DNA of 64,000 nucleotides from G965267185 sp965267185 (GTDB lineage: Bacteria; Pseudomonadota; Alphaproteobacteria; UBA6615): the NCBI GenBank assembly GCA_965267185.1, contig OZ253937.1, forward strand, positions 2,480,001-2,544,000, read 5' to 3'. The position numbers and the translations under genes are program-made. Positions 26,266-34,051 of this stretch are shown piece by piece. The first letter of the stretch is position 1. Each line of letters starts with the position of its first letter. A model generated the notes under the pieces. That model made no database searches. It worked only from the letters and a program-made list of their open reading frames with translations, and was not told where the DNA came from.

Positions 26266-27261
26266 ATGGATGTGATTAACGCCAGAACCATTGGGCAGAC
26301 CGAAAACTCGGATTCGCTTCTGGCCCGCAACAATCGGCTCGCGGTTGGCGACACCGTCACCGTCGAGATCCAACGTTATGACGGCACCGCACAATGGTTC
26401 GAGACCTTCGAAGTGCCATACACCAAGTCGATGCGTATTCTCGATGCGCTCAATCATGTCGCCGAGCATCATGTACCCGACCTCGCCCATCGCTGGTTCT
26501 GCGGATCCAAAATGTGCGGCACGTGCGCCGTGCGCATGAACGGGCGGGAAGTGTTGGCCTGCTGGGAAGCGGTCGAGCCGACCATGCGGATCGAACCCCT
26601 GAGAAATCTACCGTTGATCCGCGATCTCGTTGTCGACCGAAGGCCCTACGAGGCACGCGTCGCAAACCTAGAGCCCTGGATCGAGCGGCCATCGGTATAT
26701 ACCGGCTTCCCGGAACCGCTTTCGCACCGGGACATGGCAAACGCCTCGAAAGCGATCGATTGCATCGGCTGCATGTCCTGCTATTCCGCCTGCCCGGTCA
26801 TCGGTCTGGGCGATCTCACCAATTTCGCCGGCCCGGCGCCTTTGGTTCAATTTGCCCAAACGGCGCTCGACGTGCGCAACGATCCAGCCAACGTCGCCAG
26901 CGCCATTGCACAAACGGGAATCTTCAACTGCGTATCCTGCTACAAGTGCGAAGAGGTATGTCCGGCTCGAATTCCCATCGTGACGAACGTGATCGAGCCC
27001 TTAAAGGCAAAAGCCGCCCAACTCACACCGGCGATGGCGAGCCACTCCCTCACCTTCCGTAGCATCATCGAATCGCGGGGCAGGATCGATCCAACGTTGC
27101 TGCTCATCCGGGTTCAGGGGATACGCGTCCTCCGCAGCGTACTGCAGGGGATGAGACTACTCCGCCGAGGCAAAATCAGGCCGCTACGCACAATCTTCAA
27201 AGCCAAAACCGCCGCCGCGACGGCGGCAGCGAAAATTCTCGGCACGAAAGGGACACCTTAA
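26266..27261 (+). CDS. Iron-sulfur subunit (SdhB/TfrB-like) with one [2Fe-2S] and two four-Cys clusters
   Basis: The 331-residue electron-transfer subunit begins with a 2Fe-2S ferredoxin domain (ligands Cys79, 84, 87, 99 in CGSKMCGTC and LACWE). Two ferredoxin-type motifs follow: Cys166-169-172-176 (CIGCMSCYSACP) and Cys222-225-228-232 (CVSCYKCEEVCP). In ordinary SdhB the last cluster is [3Fe-4S] with three cysteines; here all four are present, suggesting [4Fe-4S]. A basic C-terminal tail (about 265-331) is unusual. It would pass electrons between the flavoprotein and the HdrB-like subunit, like TfrB or MfrB. It starts 31 bases after the flavoprotein and overlaps the next gene by one base. 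Confidence 0.82.
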   Translation: MDVINARTIGQTENSDSLLARNNRLAVGDTVTVEIQRYDGTAQWFETFEVPYTKSMRILDALNHVAEHHVPDLAHRWFCGSKMCGTCAVRMNGREVLACWEAVEPTMRIEPLRNLPLIRDLVVDRRPYEARVANLEPWIERPSVYTGFPEPLSHRDMANASKAIDCIGCMSCYSACPVIGLGDLTNFAGPAPLVQFAQTALDVRNDPANVASAIAQTGIFNCVSCYKCEEVCPARIPIVTNVIEPLKAKAAQLTPAMASHSLTFRSIIESRGRIDPTLLLIRVQGIRVLRSVLQGMRLLRRGKIRPLRTIFKAKTAAATAAAKILGTKGTP

Positions 27262-28154
27262 TGAAGTTCGCCTACTACCCCGGCTGTTCCGCCAAAAGCA
27301 CCTGCGCCGAGCTCAACGTCGCCATGCACAGGGTCGCGGCGGCCCTCGGGCTCGAACTGACCGAACTTCACTCGGCCACTTGCACCGGCGCGCGGGAAAT
27401 TCGCGCAATCGATCCCGTCGGTTTCGTTGCCTTGAACGTGCGGATACTGGCTCTGGCGGAGAGCCTGGAAATGCCCTTGATGACGATCTGCAACACCTGC
27501 ACGCTCAACCTCATCGACGCCAACACAATGTTTGCCGAAGATGAGGAGCTCGCCCGTCAGGTGAATTTGCGTCTCGCCGACGAAGGGCTGGAGTATCGGG
27601 GAACGACGCGGGTGACCCATTTTCTCTGGGTTCTCTTCGAGGATCTCGGCGCCGACTATATCCGCCGCCATATCGTCAACCCGCTGGATGGATTATCCGT
27701 GGGCGCGTTCTACGGCTGTCACATTACCCGGCCACCGGCCCGCTACGGCTTCATCGACTCGCGCAATAACCGCTCCCTCGAACAACTTTCCGAAATTCTC
27801 GGATGCGAGCCCGTCGACTATTCCGGCCGCACCGAGTGTTGCGGCTTTCATACAGCGGCCCATGACGAGCGCATCGCGATCAAGCTTACCGGAGAGCATA
27901 TCCAATCGGCCAAGGACAATGGCGCACAAACCATGGTGACCCCGTGCCCGCTATGTCACACCGTGTTGGACAGCTTCCAGAAAGAGATCGAACGCGATCT
28001 TGGCATGAAGTTGCAAATGCCGGTGCTGCACCTGCCGCAGCTTGTCGGGCTTGCGCTTGGGTTATCGCCCGACGAGCTTCAGCTCGATAAGCACGTCATC
28101 TCGACATATTCGCTCAACGCCTACATCGCACAGCCGGCAGCGAAAGCGGGGTAG
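27261..28154 (+). CDS. HdrB/SdhE-like cysteine-rich (CCG) subunit
   Basis: The 297-residue protein belongs to the CCG-domain family of heterodisulfide reductase subunit B and class E SdhE/MfrE. Two cysteine motifs are seen. The second is complete: Cys153, Cys193-194 (ECCGF), Cys229 and Cys232 (CPLC). The first has Cys9, Cys41 (TCTG), Cys77 and Cys80 (CNTC), so the paired Cys is only single (Thr-Cys), and this site may bind a different cluster or none. It has no membrane segment. In related complexes this subunit contacts quinone or thiol substrates. It overlaps the FeS gene by one base. Role here: electron partner of the flavoprotein; the identity of the partner is inferred. Confidence 0.8.
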   Translation: MKFAYYPGCSAKSTCAELNVAMHRVAAALGLELTELHSATCTGAREIRAIDPVGFVALNVRILALAESLEMPLMTICNTCTLNLIDANTMFAEDEELARQVNLRLADEGLEYRGTTRVTHFLWVLFEDLGADYIRRHIVNPLDGLSVGAFYGCHITRPPARYGFIDSRNNRSLEQLSEILGCEPVDYSGRTECCGFHTAAHDERIAIKLTGEHIQSAKDNGAQTMVTPCPLCHTVLDSFQKEIERDLGMKLQMPVLHLPQLVGLALGLSPDELQLDKHVISTYSLNAYIAQPAAKAG

Positions 28155-28189
28155 CTACAATTCCGCTCAGCGATAACAACGCCGCGCGG

Positions 28190-30979
28190 CTATCCGCTGT
28201 TACGCAGGCCGGCCGATATGCCGTTTATCGTTAGTTGGATGCCCCGCAGAACCTTCGGATCTTCCGACTTGCGCCGGTACTGCTTGAGCAATTCCACCTG
28301 AATATGGTTCAGAGGATCGAGGTAGGGAAAGCGGTTTTGAATCGAGCGTTCGAGCAGCGGGTTGCGTTGTAACAACCTGTCGTTGCCGGAAATACGCAAC
28401 AGAGCATCGATCGACGTGCGCCATTCGTCGCGGATGCGGCCAAAGATCTCGTGGCGTAATTGTTCGTCCTCGACCAATGCCGCATATCGCGACGCAATGG
28501 CGATGGAACTTTTGGCCAGAACCATGTCCATGTTGGAGAGCTGCGTGCGGAAAAACGGCCATTCCTGATACATCTTTTGAAGCGAGGTCAAACCATCGTC
28601 CGGGTTCTGTTCGAGCCACTTTTCCACGGCCGAGCCAAATCCGTACCAGCCCGGCAGCATGAGGCGGCACTGCGCCCAACTAAATACCCAGGGGATCGCG
28701 CGGAGGTCGGCAATTCGGTTGGTCTGTTTTCGCGATGCCGGGCGCGAGCCGATATTCAAGCTCGATATTTCGCTGATTACGGTGGAGGCTCGGAAGTACT
28801 CTTCAAAGCCTTCAGTTTCATATACCAAGCCACGGTACGCCGCGTAGGCGTGGGCGGAAAGCTGCTCCATGATTTGGAGATAGCGTTCCTCCGGGGCTTG
28901 CCGCTCCGGCTGCAACAACGTCGCTTCCAAGGTCGCCGCGGTCATCGCTTCCAGATTGCGCCGGCCGAGATCGGGATTGGAGTACTTACTGGAGATGATT
29001 TCACCTTGCTCAGTCACGCGGATCTGGCCCTGCACCGCGCCGGTGGGTTGCGCGAGAATGGCCTCGTAGCTCGGCCCGCCACCGCGGCCGACCGTACCGC
29101 CGCGCCCATGAAACAGGCGCAGCTTGACCTCGTGGCGTTTGAACAGCTCGATCAGCCCGATCTCCGCCCGGTAAAGCTCCCATCCAGACGTTACAAAGCC
29201 ACCATCCTTGTTACTGTCGGAATAGCCGAGCATCACTTCTTGGACGCCGCCCAGACTGGTAACCAGCGACCGGTATGCCGGAATCGATAGCAACCGGTCC
29301 ATGATGCCGACGCAGTTGCGCAAATCCTCGATGGTTTCGAAGAGCGGCACGATGTTGATGGCGCTATCGCCATCGGGGCGTACAAGCCCCACCTGCTTGA
29401 GCAAAACCGCCAGCTCGAGCAAGTCGGAGACGTCGGTGGTGTTGGAAATGATCGCCGTCGGGATGGCACGGGGCCCGAAAACCCGATGGACATCCGCCGC
29501 GGCCTCGAACACGGCGAGCTCACCAGCCGTTGCTTCCGAATATTCCCAGTAGGGCCGAATTAACGAACGTGCCGTTGTGAGCTCCTCGACCAGAAGGCGA
29601 ACCCTTTCGTCTTCCGCCTTGTTGGCGTAATCGGTGCCGGGCTCTACTGCTTCAAACAGTTCCGCGACGGTGCGTTCATGGACTTCCGAGTTTTGCCGCA
29701 GGTCGAGACTCGCCAGATGAAATCCGAAACAATCGACAGCGCGGCGGAGATGGCGAAGCCGGCCATCAGTCAGCGGCGCCGATTTGTTTGTGTCGAGCGA
29801 GGCGCGAATAACATCCAGATCGGCCAGAAATTCTGCCGGCGAATCATACGGCTCGGCTTCTCCAATGGGATGGCGCGACGGGGCTGATGAGCCAAATTTC
29901 ACCGACGTCGCCGCCAACCTCGCATAGAGCCCACTGATCGCGCGGCGGTAGGGTTCCGCTGCCCGGTGCGGCGACTTGTCCGGCGATTTTTCGGCAAGCG
30001 TATTCAACTCGTTCGATACGCGCACCACCCGTTCGGAAAGAGATAACTCCCCGCCAAGTTCGTGGAGTTCGTCGAGGTAGAACATGAACGCGCGGGTGCA
30101 TTGCATCTTCAGCGTCCGGCGCAGCGCATCCGCAGTGACGTAGGGATTGCCATCTCGATCGCCACCAATCCAGCTGCCAATTCTGAGGAACGACCTGATC
30201 TCATCCCGCGGACCGTCTGGATCGAGATCACCGAGCCGGTTTTCGAGAGCGGCGTAGAACTTCGGCAGCTCACGAAGAAAGGTGTAGTCGTAATAGGACA
30301 ACCCGTTTTCCACTTCGTCGCGGACGATCAAGCGGGATTGGCGCAACAAATTGGTCTGCCACACGGTCAGAACCGAGCGGCGCAGCTGATCTTCGATGGC
30401 CGCCGCTTCGTCGGGCGTCCAACGGCCACGTTCGCGTTTATCGAGGAGGGCAGCAACCTCCATCTCGTGGCGCATCGTACTTTTGCGGCGAACTTCCGTT
30501 GGGTGGGCCGTGAGGACTGGACTCACAAGAGCCGTGTCGAAAAATTCCCGGATCGTCTCAGGTGCAATTCCCGCTTTTTGTGCATGGGCCAAGGCGTTGG
30601 CAATGGTGCCGGCCCGCGGCGCGTCCCCGGCAATATCGTGAGCGCGCGTCCGGCGAATGTGATGCTGGTCTTCGGCAATATTGGCCAAGTGAGAAAAGTA
30701 GCTATAGGCGCGAACAACTTGCACCGCCTGATCGGGATTTAGCGTGTTGAGAAGCTGCTCAAGATCCCGTTTCGCCGTCTCGTCTTCGTTACGATAAAAG
30801 CGGATCGATGTCTGGCGGATATTCTCCACGATATCGAAAATATCCTCGCCTTCCTGCTCGCGAACACAGTCGCCCAATAGGCGCCCGAGAAGACGAATGT
30901 CTTCCCGCAACGGCGAATCCTTATCGTTTCCGTCAGTCTCCTGCCGAATTTCCAAGCTCGTATCGGGCGCGCGTTTCAT
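28190..30979 (-). CDS. ppc: Phosphoenolpyruvate carboxylase
   Basis: The 929-residue enzyme carboxylates PEP to oxaloacetate, replenishing the TCA cycle. The catalytic His motif is VLTAHPTEVRR, and the flexible-loop and Mg-binding motifs GYSDSNKDGG, FHGRGGTVGRGGGP and QGEIISSKYSNP are intact. The C-terminus ends LRNSG, close to the usual (Q/R)NTG. I placed the start at ATG 30979 (MKRAPDTSLE); a TTG at 31063 gives a longer form without a recognisable ribosome-binding site. It is convergent with the upstream operon. Confidence 0.95.
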   Translation of the reverse strand: MKRAPDTSLEIRQETDGNDKDSPLREDIRLLGRLLGDCVREQEGEDIFDIVENIRQTSIRFYRNEDETAKRDLEQLLNTLNPDQAVQVVRAYSYFSHLANIAEDQHHIRRTRAHDIAGDAPRAGTIANALAHAQKAGIAPETIREFFDTALVSPVLTAHPTEVRRKSTMRHEMEVAALLDKRERGRWTPDEAAAIEDQLRRSVLTVWQTNLLRQSRLIVRDEVENGLSYYDYTFLRELPKFYAALENRLGDLDPDGPRDEIRSFLRIGSWIGGDRDGNPYVTADALRRTLKMQCTRAFMFYLDELHELGGELSLSERVVRVSNELNTLAEKSPDKSPHRAAEPYRRAISGLYARLAATSVKFGSSAPSRHPIGEAEPYDSPAEFLADLDVIRASLDTNKSAPLTDGRLRHLRRAVDCFGFHLASLDLRQNSEVHERTVAELFEAVEPGTDYANKAEDERVRLLVEELTTARSLIRPYWEYSEATAGELAVFEAAADVHRVFGPRAIPTAIISNTTDVSDLLELAVLLKQVGLVRPDGDSAINIVPLFETIEDLRNCVGIMDRLLSIPAYRSLVTSLGGVQEVMLGYSDSNKDGGFVTSGWELYRAEIGLIELFKRHEVKLRLFHGRGGTVGRGGGPSYEAILAQPTGAVQGQIRVTEQGEIISSKYSNPDLGRRNLEAMTAATLEATLLQPERQAPEERYLQIMEQLSAHAYAAYRGLVYETEGFEEYFRASTVISEISSLNIGSRPASRKQTNRIADLRAIPWVFSWAQCRLMLPGWYGFGSAVEKWLEQNPDDGLTSLQKMYQEWPFFRTQLSNMDMVLAKSSIAIASRYAALVEDEQLRHEIFGRIRDEWRTSIDALLRISGNDRLLQRNPLLERSIQNRFPYLDPLNHIQVELLKQYRRKSEDPKVLRGIQLTINGISAGLRNSG

Positions 30980-31128
30980 TTCAATCACTATCACAGACGG
31001 CGATACCGCCGGCCTTGCATTAAGATTCTCAGAAATCCGTCTTGCCAGTGGGATACCGGCCAAGGATACGGAAGCGCATATCGTTTAGCGTTCATTGTGC
31101 GATCATGGCGAGAAGATTCTTAAATAAT

Positions 31129-31143
31129 GTTTCAATATGAAAC
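31129..31143. promoter_or_regulatory. 15-base palindrome in the ppc/kinase divergent region
   Basis: GTTTCAATATGAAAC has perfect 6-base arms around ATA. It lies between the minus-strand ppc start and the plus-strand PfkB-type kinase, 66 bases before the kinase ATG. Short palindromes of this size often bind dimeric regulators, but no known regulator is identifiable from it. The rest of the gap between the two genes shows no other feature. Confidence 0.4.
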
Positions 31144-31208
31144 GCCGCTTGGAAAGTCGCCGTCGACCCGTTAGGTAGGTCGCTGATCCAAACGAAGTTG
31201 GTTTTACC

Positions 31209-32312
31209 ATGCGTTCTCTCTGCATCGGCTCGGCCACTGTCGACATTATCGTGTTGGTTAGAAGCAGCGATGTGGAACGCATGACGATGCACAATGCAAC
31301 GTCATCGTTTCTCCTGCTTGAACAGGGCCGCAAGTTCGATGCGCGGAGTATCACGCGCCATATCGGCGGCGGCGCGGTAAACGCCGCCGTCGCTCTATCG
31401 CGGCTCGAATTCGACTCTTCGGTTCTCGTCAAGATCGCCAACGACGAAAGCGGCAAAGCCATTTTGGCGCGCCTAGAAGACGAACGTGTCGACACAAGCA
31501 ATGTCATCCGCACCGACGAATTGCCGACGGGTGAAACGGTTATGGTGTCTTCCCACGACCGCAACGCCACGATTTTCACCCAACGCGGCGCGAATACGCT
31601 GCTGCGGCCGGAAGACGCCGGACCGGAAGTACTCAGCAAGCGCGATCTGATCTACGTATCCAACTTGTCGAACCGGTCCGTCGAGTGTTTCCCCTCGATT
31701 GTCTCGGCCGGCAGCAAAGCCGGCGCTTTCGTTGCCGTAAACCCTGGCATTCGACAGATCACCTCGCGCGTCCACGACCTCGTTGCCAGCCTCGCTGATG
31801 CCGACTTACTTGTATTGAACAGCGTGGAGGCGGAAGCCTTGGTGCCGGCCATCGGCGCGATTACCGGCGATGCGCCCTCACCCCCCACGCTCAAATTACC
31901 CGATGACCTGGACCTGCGGCTGGCGCGGGTCGGGCTCTCCTTCGGCGGATTCACCATGGACCTGGCGGAGTTTACCGAGCGGCTTCGCTCCACCGGACTC
32001 ACGCGGGTCGCGATAACCGATGGTGTTCACGGCGCCTATCTCGCCGACGCCTCCGGCATTCAGTTTTGCCCGAGCCTACCGACCGAGGTGAAAGGAACGG
32101 CAGGCGCGGGAGATGCCTTCGCCTCGACGCTGTCCGGATACCTGGCAAAAGGCTCAAAGCCCGACGCGGCGCTGCAGGCCGCCGCGATTAACGCGTCCTC
32201 GGTGGTTGCTGAGATCGACACACAAAGTGGCCTTTTGACGGCGGCGAAACTCGATGAACGCGCCAAGAACATGACGGCCAAGCTCACCGCCCACAATCTA
32301 ACCGGCGCATAG
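31209..32312 (+). CDS. PfkB-family carbohydrate kinase
   Basis: The 367-residue ribokinase-fold enzyme has the N-terminal GGGAVNAAVALSRLEF sugar-binding part and the C-terminal anion-hole/base motif KGTAGAGDAFASTL around residue 300, with the catalytic Asp in GAGDA. Substrate cannot be assigned; the family includes kinases for fructose, adenosine and other sugars. The central region (about 185-250) contains an unusual insert rich in Asp and Pro. It is transcribed alone, convergent with the cytochrome c gene downstream. Confidence 0.85.
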   Translation: MRSLCIGSATVDIIVLVRSSDVERMTMHNATSSFLLLEQGRKFDARSITRHIGGGAVNAAVALSRLEFDSSVLVKIANDESGKAILARLEDERVDTSNVIRTDELPTGETVMVSSHDRNATIFTQRGANTLLRPEDAGPEVLSKRDLIYVSNLSNRSVECFPSIVSAGSKAGAFVAVNPGIRQITSRVHDLVASLADADLLVLNSVEAEALVPAIGAITGDAPSPPTLKLPDDLDLRLARVGLSFGGFTMDLAEFTERLRSTGLTRVAITDGVHGAYLADASGIQFCPSLPTEVKGTAGAGDAFASTLSGYLAKGSKPDAALQAAAINASSVVAEIDTQSGLLTAAKLDERAKNMTAKLTAHNLTGA

Positions 32313-32336
32313 GAGCCCACCACCTTCCAACCAACC

Positions 32337-32372
32337 GTAGAAATTAGCGGCGAAGTGAGTACCGCTTTCTAC
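32337..32372. terminator. Stem-loop between convergent genes
   Basis: GTAGAA (32337-32342) pairs with TTCTAC (32367-32372) and AGCGG (32346-32350) with CCGCT (32362-32366), with a small bulge. It overlaps the last codons of the minus-strand cytochrome gene and could terminate both transcripts. Confidence 0.45.
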
Positions 32373-32746
32373 TTGCTCTGAGGTTGCGTCTTTAGACTCA
32401 AGATAAAACTGATTACGTCGTCGGTCTCTTGCTGCGAAAGCTGGAGGTCCGGCATGTTCAGATGTGGTGTACGAAAAAACACCCGCAGACCAAGTTCCGT
32501 GACCGACGGATCGGCAGCAATCACATCGAAGGGCGGGGCGTCGGCGCGGGGAATCAACGGCTGGGTTTCAGCGACGAAGTGGCATTGGGCGCAAACTTCC
32601 AATGCGAACTTTTCACCCGCGGCAGGATCGGCCATGGTCTGACCAAAAGCAACTGCCGGCAGCAAAATGCCCAGACTTACCGCCGCAACCGCGAACGGGT
32701 GCGTCACTCTTTTTCCCGCTGCATAAAAACCGGACATCACCTTCAA
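32369..32746 (-). CDS. Small c-type cytochrome
   Basis: The 125-residue exported protein has a basic start, a hydrophobic signal segment (about 17-35, cut near AVAFGQ) and one CAQCH haem-binding motif at 52-56. The likely sixth haem ligand is Met98 in HLNMPD. The C-terminal LQLSQQETDDVISFILSL helix is the class I cytochrome c end. It is 15 bases downstream of the CBS-BON gene and probably co-transcribed, and is clearly paralogous to the cytochrome at 33650 (shared PPF-VIA and MP-LS motifs). Confidence 0.88.
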   Translation of the reverse strand: MKVMSGFYAAGKRVTHPFAVAAVSLGILLPAVAFGQTMADPAAGEKFALEVCAQCHFVAETQPLIPRADAPPFDVIAADPSVTELGLRVFFRTPHLNMPDLQLSQQETDDVISFILSLKTQPQSK

Positions 32747-32761
32747 CCTCTTAACCGATCC

Positions 32762-33460
32762 CTATTGAGCGCCGATGCCGGCACGAACCATGGCAGGCAT
32801 GACGTTGATGTTATTTTCAACGCGATTAACGCCCGTCACCCGCTCGGCCGCAACACCAAATGCGGACCGCTCGGCATCCGAAGCCATCATTCCCCACAGC
32901 GATACGACACCATCGGCAACGACGACGTTAACGTTTTCAGTCGCCAGGCCAGCACCGGATGCCGCGCTCTCAATGGCTGCGCGGATATCGCGATCGCTCT
33001 CCGATGTATCCGTTTTAGCACCCGCAGCGACCAAGCCCTGCAGCAAATTAGAACGGCTGACGATACCAACCAGCTTACCGTCGCGTAACACCGTTACGCG
33101 CTTTATATGGCGCCGCTCAAGCGTCTCGGCGATCTCCGCCAGTGACGTATCCTCTGTTACCGAAATCACCCCACGCGACATAATGTCTTTCGCGCACATT
33201 CCGTGCGTTTTGACATAATCGCGCGCGCGCTCTTCCGGATCGGCAAAAGCTCGAATCCACCAGGAAGGCCGCCGTTCGGTTTCGTTTTCGGAACGGCGCA
33301 TCAAGTCTCCCTCGCTAACGATTCCGACCACGCTGCCGTCACCGTCAACCACCGGCATTGCACTGATATTTCGGGCGATCAAGCGCCGCGCGATCTCGGT
33401 CACCTCAGTATCTGGCGTAACGGTCTCAACCGCAGCGGTCATTACGTCTTTAGCCTGCAT
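32762..33460 (-). CDS. CBS-domain and BON-domain protein
   Basis: The 232-residue cytoplasmic protein has two CBS domains (about 1-60 and 87-145: VMTAAVETVTPDT..., DIMSRGVISVTEDT...) and a C-terminal BON domain (about 157-222, with GVVSLWGMM...VTGVNRVENN). CBS pairs usually bind adenine nucleotides and BON domains bind membrane lipids, so it is likely an energy-state sensor, but the target is unknown. Homologues are often found in hypoxia or universal-stress modules. It starts at ATG 33460 and is divergent from the cytochrome gene at 33650, sharing a region with a FixK-like site. Confidence 0.85.
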   Translation of the reverse strand: MQAKDVMTAAVETVTPDTEVTEIARRLIARNISAMPVVDGDGSVVGIVSEGDLMRRSENETERRPSWWIRAFADPEERARDYVKTHGMCAKDIMSRGVISVTEDTSLAEIAETLERRHIKRVTVLRDGKLVGIVSRSNLLQGLVAAGAKTDTSESDRDIRAAIESAASGAGLATENVNVVVADGVVSLWGMMASDAERSAFGVAAERVTGVNRVENNINVMPAMVRAGIGAQ

Positions 33461-33563
33461 TGGTGGCTCCTTTCTTTTAGACTCATACGCCGCAGTGGAA
33501 TGCCAGCTTCAGCAGCGTCCGAGTAGAACAAATCTATAGTGCTGCCCAATGCGCGCCCTTGCG

Positions 33564-33577
33564 TTGACGCAAATCAA
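33564..33577. promoter_or_regulatory. FNR/FixK-type binding site
   Basis: TTGACGCAAATCAA fits the CRP/FNR-superfamily palindrome TTGA(C/T)-N4-(A/G)TCAA used by FNR, FixK and Anr. It lies between the divergent CBS-BON gene (start 33460) and the cytochrome c gene (start 33650). A site centred near -41.5 would put the plus-strand start around 33612. A further TTGATCAA lies at about 33612-33621. Both flanking genes are of types induced at low oxygen, which supports the call. Confidence 0.6.
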
Positions 33578-33649
33578 TGTCATCAAAGGGCAAAAAGGCA
33601 AAAGTTAACTTATTGATCAACGGTTTAGGGACATGTAAACGGGGAAGCC

Positions 33650-33985
33650 ATGATCAAATTTACCGCAGCATGCGCAACCGCTTTGGCTCTGGGAATGCCC
33701 GTTTGGGGCATCGGCATGGCGATCGCCGACGAGGCGCGCGACCGCGCCGCGGGAGCAGCCGTTGCGCAGGAATTATGCAGCGGCTGCCACATCGTTACGG
33801 AGGGTCAACGAGACGCCGTTCCCGACGGGGTCCCGCCCTTTCCGGTTATCGCCAGCCGACCTGGACGAACGATCGGATATTTGCAGGCTTATTTATCCGA
33901 TCCCACACCGCCAATGCCTCACGTGCCGCTATCGAAGCGGCAAATCGACAGCGTCATCGCCTATATTCGCTCCTTCGCCGATTGA
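33650..33985 (+). CDS. Small c-type cytochrome (paralogue of 32369-32746)
   Basis: The 111-residue exported protein has a signal peptide (about 1-26, AIADEA), one haem motif CSGCH at 43-47 and candidate axial Met89 in PPMPH. The C-terminal helix is SKRQIDSVIAYIRSF. Sequence similarity to the cytochrome encoded across the CBS-BON gene is clear, and the two probably arose by duplication. It is followed by the phosphotransferase/ATPase fusion gene with a 66-base gap. Confidence 0.88.
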   Translation: MIKFTAACATALALGMPVWGIGMAIADEARDRAAGAAVAQELCSGCHIVTEGQRDAVPDGVPPFPVIASRPGRTIGYLQAYLSDPTPPMPHVPLSKRQIDSVIAYIRSFAD

Positions 33986-34051
33986 CGCCAAACCCGGAGG
34001 TGCTCCTGCCAGTTACTGGACCATTCACCGGTTTACCGTGGCATTAATTCA

